Of a stretch of 64,000 nucleotides of DNA, positions 53,406 through 62,751 are shown piece after piece (position 1 is the stretch's first letter; each line of letters starts with the position of its first letter). Made by a program: the position numbers and the translations under genes. The notes under the pieces are model-generated. The model was not told the DNA's origin and searched no databases. It saw only the letters and a list, made by a program, of their open reading frames with translations. The stretch is taken from contig NZ_BAEI01000004.1 of the NCBI RefSeq assembly GCF_000241325.1, positions 83,550-147,549 on the forward strand, written 5' to 3'. The DNA is from Gordonia polyisoprenivorans NBRC 16320 = JCM 10675. GTDB taxonomy: Bacteria > Actinomycetota > Actinomycetes > Mycobacteriales > Mycobacteriaceae.

Positions 53406-54548
53406 TCAGCGCGCGGGCAGGTGTCGGGTGATGTGCAGGATGCCGTGCTCGTCGTCGGCGGTGGTGTCGTCGGCGACGGCCGCGGTCAAGACGCTGAGGA
53501 CCTCGTCACGGTCGATCCCCGTTCCGATCGCGACGATGCTGGTCTGCCTGGCCTGGCCGGCCCACGAGTCGCGACGCACCTCGACGAAGCCGCCGACCCC
53601 GTGCACGATGTGGCGCTGCCGATGCCCCGGCAGGTCGAAGTGCGCGACTCCTTTGATCCGATAGCAACCGACCGGCGGCCGCTCGAGGAATCGCGCGAGC
53701 CGGCGCGGGTCCATCGGCGCGGTCGAGGTGAACTCGACCGAGGTGAACTCGTCGTGCAGGTGTCGGTGACCGTGTGCCCCCGGCCCGTGCTCGTGGTCGT
53801 GCTCGTGCTCGTCGGCGGTACCGCAATCCACGGTCTCGGAGTCACTGCGTCCGGGATCATGGAGCAACGCATCGAGGGTGAGCTGCACCGGTCCTGTGTC
53901 GTCGCCGGCACTGTCCGGTGCGTCGGCATCCGGCGCGACGACCGGATCGAACAGCATCGCCGGGTCGACCCGGGCGTCGATCACCGAGATCTGTGCCGCG
54001 GTCGGGTTGAGCTCACGCAGGACCGTCGTGATGTCGTCGAGTGCCTCGGGCTCGACGAGGTCGATCTTGTTGAGCACCACCAGATCGGCGACGGCGATGT
54101 GCAGGTCGATCTCCGGGTGCTCGTGTCGGGTGCGGGCGAACATCGCCGCATCGACGACGTAGACCAGTCCCCCGTACCGCATCCGGGGGTCGTCGGAGCC
54201 GGTGACCATGCGGATCAGTGCTCGTGGTTCGGCGATGCCGCTGGCCTCGATGACGATGGCGTCGATACGGGTCGACGGCCGCAGGAGAGTCGACAGCGCG
54301 GCGTCGAGTCCGTCTCGGTCGACCGAGCAGCACATGCACCCGTTGGCGAGGCTCACTGCGCCGTCGGCCTGCCCGGCGACCAACATGGCATCGATGTTCA
54401 CCGCTCCGAAGTCGTTGACCAACACCCCGATTCGCGCGCCGACGGAACCATCGCGACCGCCCTCCCGCAGCAGGTGATTGAGCAGCGTCGTCTTGCCCGA
54501 CCCGAGGAATCCGGCGACCACGACGACGGGAACGCCTACCCGGCTCAT
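53406..54548 (-). CDS. COG0523/CobW-type GTPase, likely metal chaperone
   Basis: 380 residues. The P-loop is [18 protein letters not shown]. The GCMCCSV metal-binding CxCC motif is present ([20 protein letters not shown]), as are [10 protein letters not shown] and the VLRELNPTA segment. A His-rich loop ([22 protein letters not shown]) before the C-terminal CobW_C domain points to zinc or another divalent metal. Such proteins move zinc to client proteins under zinc limitation. It overlaps the preceding TrhO gene by four bases (ATGA), an unusual but tight coupling. Confidence 0.9.
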   Translation of the reverse strand: MSRVGVPVVVVAGFLGSGKTTLLNHLLREGGRDGSVGARIGVLVNDFGAVNIDAMLVAGQADGAVSLANGCMCCSVDRDGLDAALSTLLRPSTRIDAIVIEASGIAEPRALIRMVTGSDDPRMRYGGLVYVVDAAMFARTRHEHPEIDLHIAVADLVVLNKIDLVEPEALDDITTVLRELNPTAAQISVIDARVDPAMLFDPVVAPDADAPDSAGDDTGPVQLTLDALLHDPGRSDSETVDCGTADEHEHDHEHGPGAHGHRHLHDEFTSVEFTSTAPMDPRRLARFLERPPVGCYRIKGVAHFDLPGHRQRHIVHGVGGFVEVRRDSWAGQARQTSIVAIGTGIDRDEVLSVLTAAVADDTTADDEHGILHITRHLPAR

Positions 54549-55441
54549 CGCGGCGTCACCGACGGTGAGGGATCACCCGACCCGGTGACACCCGCGGCGG
54601 CGAGACAGTCGGCGCAGATGACCGCGAGGTCGCGACCGAGCCGATCGGGATGGTTGGCCACATTGCTTGTCGCCGATCCGCATTCGACGCAGGCCGCGAT
54701 CACGTCGGGATGGTCGGAGAACGCGACGTTCATCCGGTTGTCGAACACGTAGAGCGAGCCCTGCCAGAGTCCGTCGTCACCGAACTCCTCGCCGTAGCGA
54801 ACGATCCCGCCATCGAGCTGATAGACCTCCTCGAAGCCGCGGTTGCGCATGAGCGCGGTGAGCACCTCGCACCGCACCCCGCCGGTGCAGTAGGTGACCA
54901 CCGGACGGTTCTTGAGGTGGTCGTAGGCGCCGCTGTCGAGCAGCGGCACGAAGTCGCGGGTGGTCTCCACCGGCGGGGTGAGCGCGCCGGCGAATCTGCC
55001 GATTTCCGATTCGATGCGGTTGCGGCCGTCGAGGAAGACGACGTCGTCGCCGCGCTGCTCGACGAGTTGATGCAGATCGCGGGGGGTCAGCCGGTCACCG
55101 CCGCCGATCACGCCGGACTCGTCGACCTTCAGTTCCTCAGGCGCGCCGAAGGTGACGATCTCCGGTCGCACGCGCACCGACAACCGCGGGAAGTCGTCGC
55201 CGGCGCCCTCCGACCACTTGATGTCGGCTTGGGCGAACGGGGGGTATTCGCGGGTGGCCCTGACGTACCGTTTCACTGCGGCGAGGTCTCCGCCGACGGT
55301 GCTGTTGATGCCGTGCCGTGACAGGATGATCCTGCCGCGCAACCCGAGAGAGGAACACACGGCCTGCTGCCACAGCCGGATCGCCTCAGGGTCGGGCAAC
55401 GGGGTGAACACGTAGAACAGGACGATCTTGGGGGTCGACAC
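54545..55441 (-). CDS. trhO: tRNA uridine(34) hydroxylase TrhO (rhodanese-like)
   Basis: 298 residues. [28 protein letters not shown] and [18 protein letters not shown] open the protein, the rhodanese domain has [21 protein letters not shown] and the active-site loop [21 protein letters not shown], and C-terminal [29 protein letters not shown] gives a zinc-type Cys set. This family makes 5-hydroxyuridine at the tRNA wobble base. The GTG at 55441 matches the family start and is one base from the divergent lipoprotein's GTG, so both promoters must lie in neighbouring coding sequence. Confidence 0.9.
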   Translation of the reverse strand: MSTPKIVLFYVFTPLPDPEAIRLWQQAVCSSLGLRGRIILSRHGINSTVGGDLAAVKRYVRATREYPPFAQADIKWSEGAGDDFPRLSVRVRPEIVTFGAPEELKVDESGVIGGGDRLTPRDLHQLVEQRGDDVVFLDGRNRIESEIGRFAGALTPPVETTRDFVPLLDSGAYDHLKNRPVVTYCTGGVRCEVLTALMRNRGFEEVYQLDGGIVRYGEEFGDDGLWQGSLYVFDNRMNVAFSDHPDVIAACVECGSATSNVANHPDRLGRDLAVICADCLAAAGVTGSGDPSPSVTPR

Positions 55442-55442
55442 A

Positions 55443-56234
55443 GTGCAAGGGTACGGATCGCGATGGTCGCGCCGCGTGTCGATATCACTGGCCGCGATCG
55501 GGATCGTCCTCCTCGGCGCCGGAGTGACAGCATGCTCGCTGTCGGGCGGCAACGGTCCGTCCCAGATCGTGCTGCCGCCGACCGATCAGCTGACCACCGA
55601 GTCCGATGTTCCGAGCACGTCGACGACGACCGCCTCGATCACCAACACCGCCACCGAATTACCGGATTGGAGTATCGGCCGAGTGGTCTCGCTCGCACCA
55701 CGCGCCGATAATTCCAATTATCACGACGGTGCCACCGGCTCGACGGATCCGCTGCAAGAAACGTCGGGATTTCACTTCTCCACCCCCGACCGCAACCTCA
55801 GTTGTTCCACCGGCACCAATGGGCGGGCCACGTTGGCATGCCGCATCAACAACGCAGCTGCGAACGGCACTCCCCCGGCATCGGAGTCATCGACCTGTCA
55901 ATGGGCAGCAAACCTGATCACCCTGAGCGCCGACGGCCCCACTCACGGCGCCTGCTCCAACGAGTATCCGGTGCTCTATCGCAGTTCGATTGTCGACTTC
56001 GGGACGACGATTGCCGTCGGTCGATTCCAGTGTCTGGTCTCCCCGTCGGGCACGTATTGCCTCGAGTCGACCTCCGATACCGGATTCGCGGTCACCTCAA
56101 CGGGTTATCGCAAGATCTACGCGAACGAGCGCGCACCGCAGTCGCTGCTCGGGCTCGACGACACTGACTCCACCGACGCCGGCGGCACTCCGTCCGACAC
56201 TGATGAACCGTCGAATCCCGCACCTCCAAGCTGA
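55443..56234 (+). CDS. Lipoprotein, unknown
   Basis: 263 residues. A signal peptide with [26 protein letters not shown] ends in a lipobox (G-V-T-A-C), so it is lipid-anchored outside the membrane. A Ser/Thr-rich linker ([16 protein letters not shown]) is followed by a domain with four Cys ([30 protein letters not shown]) and another pair ([15 protein letters not shown]), suggesting disulfides. A C-terminal Asp/Thr/Pro tail follows. No family recognised, but secreted Cys-rich proteins like this are common in mycolic-acid actinobacteria. Start GTG at 55443. Confidence 0.75.
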   Translation: MQGYGSRWSRRVSISLAAIGIVLLGAGVTACSLSGGNGPSQIVLPPTDQLTTESDVPSTSTTTASITNTATELPDWSIGRVVSLAPRADNSNYHDGATGSTDPLQETSGFHFSTPDRNLSCSTGTNGRATLACRINNAAANGTPPASESSTCQWAANLITLSADGPTHGACSNEYPVLYRSSIVDFGTTIAVGRFQCLVSPSGTYCLESTSDTGFAVTSTGYRKIYANERAPQSLLGLDDTDSTDAGGTPSDTDEPSNPAPPS

Positions 56235-56418
56235 GGATTCCTTCACGTTTTTCGCCGATTTTCGGCGTCTGTTGAGTGAGAGATTCTTTCAGGTTTCTCT
56301 TATTCGATTCCGGCTACCATACGGCTACGCCCCCCACATTCTGGGCAGTGCCGACATTTCGGTGACGCCCGGCAGCCGTCATTCAGGGCGGGCAGAAGTG
56401 AAGGCTCTGGAGGTCCAC

Positions 56419-56763
56419 ATGGCAAAGGTTCAATCGGTCGAGATCGTCGACGACATCGACGGCAAGATTCTCGACGAATACGAGACCGTTCGTTGGTCTA
56501 TCGACGGCAAGGATTACGAGTTCGACACCTCGGCTCGCCACGCTCAGCAATTCCGCGACGCGGTGGCCCGATACATCGAGGTGTCGCGCACCGCGGGTTC
56601 GGCCCGCAAGCCGGCCGCCAAGCGCGCCACGAGCGGCGCGGGCACCCGCAGCAAAGAGCAGACGCAGGCCATCCGCAAGTGGGCAACCAAAAACGGGTTC
56701 GAGGTCAGCGACCGGGGCCGTATTCCGGCCAACGTGCTCGAGGCTTTCGAAGCGGCTCACTGA
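56419..56763 (+). CDS. lsr2: Nucleoid-associated protein Lsr2
   Basis: 114 residues, the family length. The N-terminal dimer domain is MAKVQSVEIVDDIDGKILDEYETVRWSIDGKDYEFDTSARHAQQFRDAVARYIEVSR. A basic linker follows, then the DNA-binding domain TQAIRKWATKNGFEVSDRGRIPANVLEAFEAAH, whose R-G-R binds the minor groove of AT-rich DNA. Lsr2 silences horizontally acquired AT-rich genes, so it may act on the defence island in this window. The ATG at 56419 follows GGAGG. The 180 bp before it are AT-rich with a CGCCGA ... TCGGCG hairpin, a likely promoter. Confidence 0.96.
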   Translation: MAKVQSVEIVDDIDGKILDEYETVRWSIDGKDYEFDTSARHAQQFRDAVARYIEVSRTAGSARKPAAKRATSGAGTRSKEQTQAIRKWATKNGFEVSDRGRIPANVLEAFEAAH

Positions 56764-56865
56764 CCCAACCCTCTGCCACCGTTCAGCGACGCCTGTCGAC
56801 GCTCGACGCGGCCCTGGCCGAACGCTCGGCTCGCTCGTTGGTGACCACCCGTTACAGTCGAGTGC

Positions 56866-57666
56866 GTGACTGAGCGGCGCAAGACCTCGAACGCCTCGCG
56901 CGCGAAGCCCTCGGCCGCGTCGTCGCGGAAATCCGCCACGTCGACGCCGTCCGGCCATCAGCCCCGGTCGACCTCCAGCAAGGCGACCTATGTACTTGTC
57001 GGCGTCGCTGTGGTGGCAGTGGCGGCGCTGGTCATCCTCGGCTTCGTCTGGAACGCGAACAAGAAGGACCTGGGGCCGGTCAGCGACACCGTGCTCAACG
57101 AGAACGCCGCGCTGATCGTGGGTGAACCCGCCGCCCCGACCACCATCGATGTGTTCGAGGACTTCCTCTGCCCGGTGTGCCAGCAGTTCGAGAAGCAGTC
57201 CGGCCAGCCGATCATCGATGCCGTCAATTCCGGCAAACTCCGGGTGCGCTATCACATGCTGACGTTCCTCAACTCGAGGTCGGCGTCGGGTGACTACTCC
57301 GAACGCGCCGCGGGAGCCCTGCAATGTGTCGGTGACGCCAAGGACCCAGCGCTGTTCTTCCGATTCCACACCGCGCTGTTCGTCGATCAGCCCAAGGAGA
57401 ACGGCGACTCCGACCACTCCAACGCCCAGCTGGCGCAAATCGCCGCCGCGCAGGGAGCCGCTCCCCCGACGCAACAGTGCATCGCCACCGGCGCCAAGCT
57501 CGCCGAGGCAAAGCAGGCTGCAGCACAGTCGCGCACTCAACTCGAAAAGGCCATGGAAACCACGGCAGTGGGCACCCCGACGGTGTTGCTGAACGGAGAG
57601 CCGGTCAACGGGATCACCGACGGCCCGGGGTGGCTGACGGCCATTCTGACCAAGGAGACCGAGTGA
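56866..57666 (+). CDS. Membrane-anchored DsbA-like thioredoxin-fold protein
   Basis: 266 residues. A basic, Ser-rich N-terminus (1-38) and one membrane helix (TYVLVGVAVVAVAALVILGFVW) lead to a Thioredoxin_4/DsbA domain outside the cell: TIDVFEDFLCPVCQQFEKQSGQ holds the CPVC active site, and AVGTPTVLLNGEPVNG the cis-Pro loop. It likely forms or isomerises disulfides in exported proteins, of which several Cys-rich ones are encoded nearby. The GTG at 56866 is right after TTACAGT, suggesting a leaderless message. It ends about 107 bp before the tRNA. Confidence 0.88.
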   Translation: MTERRKTSNASRAKPSAASSRKSATSTPSGHQPRSTSSKATYVLVGVAVVAVAALVILGFVWNANKKDLGPVSDTVLNENAALIVGEPAAPTTIDVFEDFLCPVCQQFEKQSGQPIIDAVNSGKLRVRYHMLTFLNSRSASGDYSERAAGALQCVGDAKDPALFFRFHTALFVDQPKENGDSDHSNAQLAQIAAAQGAAPPTQQCIATGAKLAEAKQAAAQSRTQLEKAMETTAVGTPTVLLNGEPVNGITDGPGWLTAILTKETE

Positions 57667-57772
57667 ACCACTGCCCTCCGAGACCGCGTCGCTGACAAGG
57701 CGATTTGTTTACCGTTCACGCGATGGTGTAACTTCGCCAGTGCCCATTTCGAGGGGCGAGAGAACAGAATAC

Positions 57773-57845
57773 GGGGCTATGGCGCAGCTGGTAGCGCACC
57801 ACACTGGCAGTGTGGGGGTCAGGGGTTCGAGTCCCCTTAGCTCCA
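57773..57845 (+). tRNA. tRNA-Ala (anticodon GGC)
   Basis: A full cloverleaf of 73 bases: acceptor GGGGCTA pairs with TAGCTCC with one G-T pair, D-arm GCGC ... GCGC, anticodon stem CCACA / TGTGG with loop CTGGCAG (anticodon GGC, reading GCC), and T-arm AGGGG-TTCGAGT-CCCCT. The discriminator is A and the CCA end is not encoded. A hairpin terminator follows eight bases later. The defence operon begins about 355 bases downstream, so the tRNA 3' end is a plausible integration site. Confidence 0.97.
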
Positions 57846-57852
57846 CAAGCAG

Positions 57853-57886
57853 AAACCCCCTCCGACCTGCGTCGGAGGGGGTTTTC
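57853..57886 (+). terminator. Rho-independent terminator after tRNA-Ala
   Basis: AAACCCCCTCCGAC - CTGC - GTCGGAGGGGGTTT, a 14-bp perfect stem with a four-base loop, ending in GTTTTCT. This is the most classical intrinsic terminator in the window. Confidence 0.92.
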
Positions 57887-58200
57887 TCGTTCCCGGGTAG
57901 CCCGCCTCAGAGCCAGAGTGGGCCCAAGAGGTTTCGGGTCGGCCATCGCTGGACCACCGGGTTCGCAACCGAGCGTTGGCGAACGGCAAACGGCGGTGGT
58001 GTTTGAAGAACGCGGCGAGAATACAGCTCTCTGCTGCTGCCGCTTGCGAGTCGGGTGTCACCCGCCATCCGACGTGCAGGTCGGCGTGGTCCGCGAGCTG
58101 CCACTCGCGACGGCCACCCGAGAGGTCGGTACCCGGTGGTCGGGCGGAAGTGCGTTCGTTCGCGATCACAGTCGAGTCCGAAATCAAGACGAGTTACCTC
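57887..58200. other. 314-bp stretch between the tRNA terminator and the defence operon
   Basis: No credible gene. One frame stays open from 57976 into the next gene, but its translation is Arg/Cys/Ser-rich and looks non-coding. The right part should hold the operon promoter; I cannot point to boxes with confidence. Base composition here is still GC-rich, while the operon that follows has more A/T and more TTA codons than the chromosome to its left. Confidence 0.45.
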
Positions 58201-58617
58201 ATGCCGGTCGTTAAGGACGCCCGATCTACAAGCAAGTATCCGCCTTCTGTGCAGCCTTCGCGATCGTCGGTTGAAGACGTCGATGCGGGATACGTGTCTA
58301 ACAAGTTCCCGATTTTCACGCCGAAGGACGGCCTCTATGACGACGCAGTTCTGCTGGCCTACCTGATGCAAGTTCTGAACTCACCCTCATCGTTGGCAGG
58401 GATTAGCGCTGAGTCACAGGCCTCGACGAAAACCAGCCGCAATCGACTCGGCCAGACAGCGCTGCTTAAGATGCAAGTTCAGTTGCATAGGATTACCAGG
58501 CCAGTGAAGGCGCTGAATGCGGCTGACGCGCTGCGGGACAACCTCGAGCGCGTGGGCGACTCACCACAATCCCTACGGGATGCGTTCGGTGGGCTGATGG
58601 TCCCGGACGGGAAGTAG
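58201..58617 (+). CDS. Small unknown protein at the head of the Gabija operon
   Basis: 138 residues from the ATG at 58201. The first 40 residues are basic and Ser/Pro-rich. The rest looks like one small helical domain: DDAVLLAYLMQVLNSPSSLAG, LGQTALLKMQVQLHRITRPVKALNAADALRDNLERV, DAFGGLMVPDGK. No membrane segment, Cys pair or known motif. Its stop lies two bases before gajA. In-frame sequence continues to 57976 but does not look coding. Weak ribosome site (GACGAG). It may be a regulator or toxin/antitoxin-like part, unproven. Confidence 0.6.
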   Translation: MPVVKDARSTSKYPPSVQPSRSSVEDVDAGYVSNKFPIFTPKDGLYDDAVLLAYLMQVLNSPSSLAGISAESQASTKTSRNRLGQTALLKMQVQLHRITRPVKALNAADALRDNLERVGDSPQSLRDAFGGLMVPDGK

Positions 58618-58619
58618 GT

Positions 58620-60230
58620 ATGAAGCTTCAGCGAATCCGCGTCGAGAACTATCGGCGCCTGCGGAACTTCGAGATCGCGGTCCGGGAGCACCTCGTGCTC
58701 GTCGGAGCCAATGACGTCGGAAAGTCGTCACTGCTCCGAGCAGTCGACCTCGCGCTTCGCGCGAACGCGGCTCAGCTGTATGCCAACGTTACGGTTGACG
58801 ACTTTCGTGACCCCGGTGAGCCGCTCGTTATCGAAATCGAACTCACGGACTTCGGTCAGGACGAGCGCGCGTACTTCCCGGACGAGATCTACGTCGACCC
58901 ACAGACCTCCGCGACGTCGCTCACCATCCAGCTTCGCGCGGAGGCCGATGACAAGGGCTCGCTGACGATCCAACGGATCGCTCCGTTCGGCGGCACAGGA
59001 AGGCAGATCTCTCGTGATCAGCTTGATGGCCTCGGGTGGAAGTTCCTCAGCGCCACAGCTTCCACGCGCGACATCCGTGAAGATCGTCGCTCAGCCGTCG
59101 ACGACCTGTTGCGAGCTATCGAGCTTGGCGATGAGCAGAGGGCATTCGTTGCGGTCGCTGAGCAGTTTCAGGTTCAGCTTGACGGCTCGAAACGGCTTGA
59201 AGCGCTTCGTGGTCGCCTTGCCGAACAGTTATCCAAGGCGTTGCCTGCACGACTCGATGCCGGCGACTTAGCGTTTGTAACCGGTGCTGCTGCCACGGAG
59301 GATGTGCTCAACGACGTTCGGCTCCAGATCACCAAGGAGGGTGAGCGTCACGATCTATCGGAGCAGTCCGACGGAACTCGCGCTCTGTTCGCGATCGCAC
59401 TCTATGACTTGATGACGGTAGGCGCTCATGTCGTCGGCATTGACGAGCCGGAGATTCACCTCCATCCCACATCGCAGCGAAGTCTGGCGCGGCTGCTTCG
59501 GTCGAGCTCAAGTCAGAAGGTACTCGCCACCCACTCCTCCGACATTGTGGGTGCGTTCGATCCCGATTCGATCGTCGTTGTGCGTAGGGGCGGAGATGTG
59601 GTGCAACCCCAAGAAGGGTTCATGTCTGACGACGAGAAGACCTTCGTTCGCTGGTGGGTGCGCGACCGGCTCGAGCCACTTACCGCAAAGCGTGTGATCG
59701 CCGTCGAGGGGATATCCGATCGAATCATCTTAGAACGTGCCGCCGAGCTAACGGATCGTCACCTTGATCGTCTCGGAGCCTGCGTGCTCGAAGCCCGCGG
59801 GGCGAACGAGATGGCACCCATTGACAAGCTGTTCGGTGCCACTGGCTTCGGTATTCCCATGTCCCTCCTTATCGACAAGGATGCCGAGCAGGCAACCGCT
59901 GAGAAGTTCGGCGTCTCTGTCGACGATTTGCCAGGTCGTTCCGTGTGGGTGTCGGACGCAGACCTGGAAGATGAGTACGTCGAGGCGCTCGGTCCGCAGG
60001 TCGTTTGGGACGCAATTTCCAACGGCGGACACTTCGCGCCGAATCAACTGTCGACATGCGCAGCAACCGGCGAGGGGGGTATGCGAACCGCCGCGGACGT
60101 CGCCGAGTTTTGTCGACGGAAAAGTGACTTCAAGGTACGGGCCGCGCTGTCGGTGGCGCCGGTCCTCACAGAAACCACGGCGCGAAAGATCGCAAGTGTC
60201 GAGTCACTCCTGAACGAGATCGCGAACTGA
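58620..60230 (+). CDS. gajA: Gabija system GajA: AAA ATPase with TOPRIM nuclease (OLD-like)
   Basis: 536 residues. ABC-type ATPase: LQRIRVENYRRLRNFEI and Walker A GANDVGKSSLL (29-39), the signature EQSDGTRALFAIALYD (about 248-263), Walker B VVGIDEPEIHLHP (about 271-283) and the His switch in LATHSSDIV. TOPRIM domain: RVIAVEGISDRIILERAAEL with the acidic Glu (about 363), and SLLIDKDAEQ with the DxD (about 418-420), then DLEDEYVEALG as in GajA. It nicks DNA when nucleotide falls during phage infection. It starts two bases after the small gene and shares one base with gajB. Three TTA codons. Confidence 0.92.
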   Translation: MKLQRIRVENYRRLRNFEIAVREHLVLVGANDVGKSSLLRAVDLALRANAAQLYANVTVDDFRDPGEPLVIEIELTDFGQDERAYFPDEIYVDPQTSATSLTIQLRAEADDKGSLTIQRIAPFGGTGRQISRDQLDGLGWKFLSATASTRDIREDRRSAVDDLLRAIELGDEQRAFVAVAEQFQVQLDGSKRLEALRGRLAEQLSKALPARLDAGDLAFVTGAAATEDVLNDVRLQITKEGERHDLSEQSDGTRALFAIALYDLMTVGAHVVGIDEPEIHLHPTSQRSLARLLRSSSSQKVLATHSSDIVGAFDPDSIVVVRRGGDVVQPQEGFMSDDEKTFVRWWVRDRLEPLTAKRVIAVEGISDRIILERAAELTDRHLDRLGACVLEARGANEMAPIDKLFGATGFGIPMSLLIDKDAEQATAEKFGVSVDDLPGRSVWVSDADLEDEYVEALGPQVVWDAISNGGHFAPNQLSTCAATGEGGMRTAADVAEFCRRKSDFKVRAALSVAPVLTETTARKIASVESLLNEIAN

Positions 60231-61912
60231 TGCTCGAACCGACTGCGTCGCAAATTCAGATTCGAGACCATACTGCTCGCGACCTGCTCGTCATCGCACC
60301 TGCCGGATGCGGAAAGACGGAAGCGCTCGCACTCCGCGTCCAGGGGCTCCTGCAAAGACACGATATTGTTGCGCCTCAGAAGGTACTGGTCGTCACGTTC
60401 TCGAATCGGGCGAGGGACAACATCCGCGAGCGACTTCGGTCATATCTGGGGACCGGACAATTGCGGAACTATGTCTCGGTCGTGAACTTCCACGGTCTGT
60501 CTGCACGGATCTTCAAGGCGCACGCGAACGTCATTGGTTTGTCACCTGACCTGGCAATTCCAGAGAGTGATTGGGTGTCCACCGAGTGCCGTCGGCGGAA
60601 CTTCGATTTCCCGGTTTCGAATCGAGTCAAGGATGCACTCCGCATTGCGAAGCAGGAGATGCGCAATGATGCAGAGGTGCAGGAGGTCCTGTCGACGAAC
60701 CGTGAAATGGCTGCGTTGCAGCTTGAGCGAGATCGAATCGATAGCGAACAGTTGACCTATGACGATCTGCCTCGCGTCGCAGAACTCATTCTTTCAGTCG
60801 AGCCGGTCGCAGAGCTGTACCGTTCTCATTTCGGCGCAGTCATCGTTGATGAGTTCCAGGATCTGACGCCGCAACAGCTCCGCATCGTTAACCGAATAGG
60901 CTACGCCCGCACGACATACGGTGGGGACCTTGCGCAAGGCATCTACGGGTTTGCAGGCGCGAACCCGACCGCAATTCAGGCGGTGATCCGTGCGGAATGC
61001 TCGGAAATAGTCGAGTTCGCCGAGTCCCACAGATCGTCGCCCGCAGTGCTCGGAGCGGTGAACTCGCTGATTCCACTGACCGGTGGTACGAAACTCACCT
61101 CTGCAGACCCCGCCTCGTGGCCGCACGGCGGATTGTTCGCTATCGCAGCGTTCTCGACTGCGGAGGTGGAAGCGGAACGAGTGGCAAACCTGGCGAATAG
61201 GATTGCAGGGCAGGTATCGGGGCACCGGATAGCAATCATGGCACGTACCGTCCCGCGCCGCCGCTTCGTAGAAGGCGCCTTGTCTGAGATTGGGGTCGAA
61301 TTCCTCCGCTGGGATGACGGCGTACTTGACACCGACACTGCACGGGTAGTCCGCGCCATGCTGAGCAAGTTCGACGTCGACGGGTACAACGCTGCGGCCG
61401 ATAGGGTTGAGTATCTTCGCGTCGCATCAGGGCTTGAGACCATAGCCGATGCAGCAACCCGGGAAAGCGTTGTCGACGCGCTTGGCTGGTGTTACGAACA
61501 GTTGCGAGAGGGAGCGGCGCCCGAGGACATTCGCTCGCGGATCCGAGTTGGTGACGAGTCGACGCTCGTTACCATGCCCGGCATACACGTTCTGACTGGT
61601 CATATTGGTAAGGGACAACAGTTCGACTGGGCGATCATTATCGGTGCCGAGGACGGAGCGATCCCCGATTTTCGCGCGAAGACACCGGAACTGCAGGCTG
61701 AAGAGGCACGAGTGCTATCCGTCATGATCTCGAGAGCTCGCCACGGCGCCATAGTCACCTACGCTCGGGAGGTGGAGGCTCAAACCGGAAAGCGTAGGCC
61801 GAGGGAAGGATCGCCCTTCTTCGCGCAGTTGTCGACGGCGAATCCGCTCCGTGGGCCCACGATACGGGAGTGGATGGATTCAGCCGATTGGACGGCGATC
61901 GCTGCTCGGTAA
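60230..61912 (+). CDS. gajB: Gabija system GajB: UvrD/Rep-like helicase
   Basis: 560 residues. Superfamily 1A helicase motifs: Walker A VIAPAGCGKTEALALRVQG (about 21-39), FSNRARDNIRERLRSYLG (motif Ia), motif II VIVDEFQDLTPQQLRIVNRIG (about 204-224), YGGDLAQGIYGFAGANP (motif III), HRIAIMARTVPRRR (motif IV region), TGHIGKGQQFDWAIIIGAEDGAIPD (motif V, about 456-480) and VMISRARHGAIVTYARE (motif VI). GajB senses DNA ends and hydrolyses nucleotide to trigger GajA. It starts on the TGATG overlap, so GajA and GajB are coupled. Confidence 0.93.
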   Translation: MLEPTASQIQIRDHTARDLLVIAPAGCGKTEALALRVQGLLQRHDIVAPQKVLVVTFSNRARDNIRERLRSYLGTGQLRNYVSVVNFHGLSARIFKAHANVIGLSPDLAIPESDWVSTECRRRNFDFPVSNRVKDALRIAKQEMRNDAEVQEVLSTNREMAALQLERDRIDSEQLTYDDLPRVAELILSVEPVAELYRSHFGAVIVDEFQDLTPQQLRIVNRIGYARTTYGGDLAQGIYGFAGANPTAIQAVIRAECSEIVEFAESHRSSPAVLGAVNSLIPLTGGTKLTSADPASWPHGGLFAIAAFSTAEVEAERVANLANRIAGQVSGHRIAIMARTVPRRRFVEGALSEIGVEFLRWDDGVLDTDTARVVRAMLSKFDVDGYNAAADRVEYLRVASGLETIADAATRESVVDALGWCYEQLREGAAPEDIRSRIRVGDESTLVTMPGIHVLTGHIGKGQQFDWAIIIGAEDGAIPDFRAKTPELQAEEARVLSVMISRARHGAIVTYAREVEAQTGKRRPREGSPFFAQLSTANPLRGPTIREWMDSADWTAIAAR

Positions 61913-62010
61913 TCGCGCTTGGGCGCGCCTACGGCCTCGTGGAGGGCAGGCTTGTCAGAGGCTCCGGGTACGGTCCGACGCAAGAAGATGTCGACTTCGA
62001 AGGAGCGATC

Positions 62011-62718
62011 ATGTCGTCGGCTCACTACGACTTCCCCGTGGCGGTCTCTCAACTGAAGATGCCAGACTCCCGCGACCAGCAGGTCGCTCGATCTGCGAAA
62101 TGGTTACTGGAGCAACCCGGTGGATCGATCGTCATCGTCACGCCGCAGAAGCAGGTCCACGGTGGCGTTCTGTCAGGCCTCATCGGTCGGCCGGGGGTTA
62201 CCCACGTCTCGTGGCGAGGTCTGTCAAGTTCGGCATTTGCTGGCCACCGGGTGATCTACGCGTGGCCTGACCGCAAGCACCTACAGGACCTGTGGGACGT
62301 TGAGGCTGACGCGCTCGTCGTCGTCGAGTGGGGTGAACCGGAGACTGCCGAGTGGATCGAGGACGCGAACCCCGTACGCCTACTCCCCGGCGAGACGATC
62401 GCTCCCAGCGCCGACAGCACAGTGACGGATGTTGCCCCGCTTCCAAACGGAATCGACGGGATTCTGGAGGGCATTGCAGCCTGGGCGGCTGGCTACTCCA
62501 CCGGCCTCAAGTGGAATGAGGAAGACAAACTCAAGGCAGACATGATGAATCGTCCTGATCGATGGGTCGATGTGTCCGTCGAGCGGGTTCGTGCGAAGTG
62601 CCGTGCGCTTGGGATGCGGCCGAACGACGTCGACACCGTTGCGGAGCTATTGCAGCGCCGCAAGGACGGACGGCGATTCAACGTTGGCAGTACCTATCGA
62701 GATTTTCGCTTCAACTGA
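62011..62718 (+). CDS. Unrecognised protein in the Gabija operon
   Basis: 235 residues from the ATG at 62011, chosen because AAGGAG lies just before it; an in-frame ATG at 61870 would overlap gajB by 43 bases and has no site. A Rossmann-like alternation appears in SIVIVTPQKQVHGGVLSGLIG, RVIYAWPDRKHLQDLWDV and ADALVVVEWGEPETAEWIE, which loosely recalls nucleotide-binding or helicase-fragment folds without a P-loop. The C-terminal half is helical with RVRAKCRALGMRPNDVDTVAELLQRRKDGR. It starts 98 bases after gajB. Family not recognised; candidate accessory gene of the system. Confidence 0.6.
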   Translation: MSSAHYDFPVAVSQLKMPDSRDQQVARSAKWLLEQPGGSIVIVTPQKQVHGGVLSGLIGRPGVTHVSWRGLSSSAFAGHRVIYAWPDRKHLQDLWDVEADALVVVEWGEPETAEWIEDANPVRLLPGETIAPSADSTVTDVAPLPNGIDGILEGIAAWAAGYSTGLKWNEEDKLKADMMNRPDRWVDVSVERVRAKCRALGMRPNDVDTVAELLQRRKDGRRFNVGSTYRDFRFN

Positions 62719-62751
62719 CGGTTCAGGCGAGTCGAAGGAGGAGGACGTCCG

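Noticed and set aside
57976..58200. N-terminal extension of the small gene before gajA
   Set aside because: The extra 75 residues are Cys/Arg/Ser-rich without helical pattern and no ribosome site precedes the ATG at 57976; the ATG at 58201 gives a protein-like sequence.
61870..62010. Earlier ATG for the gene after gajB
   Set aside because: It would overlap gajB by 43 bases and lacks a ribosome site, whereas AAGGAG precedes the ATG at 62011.
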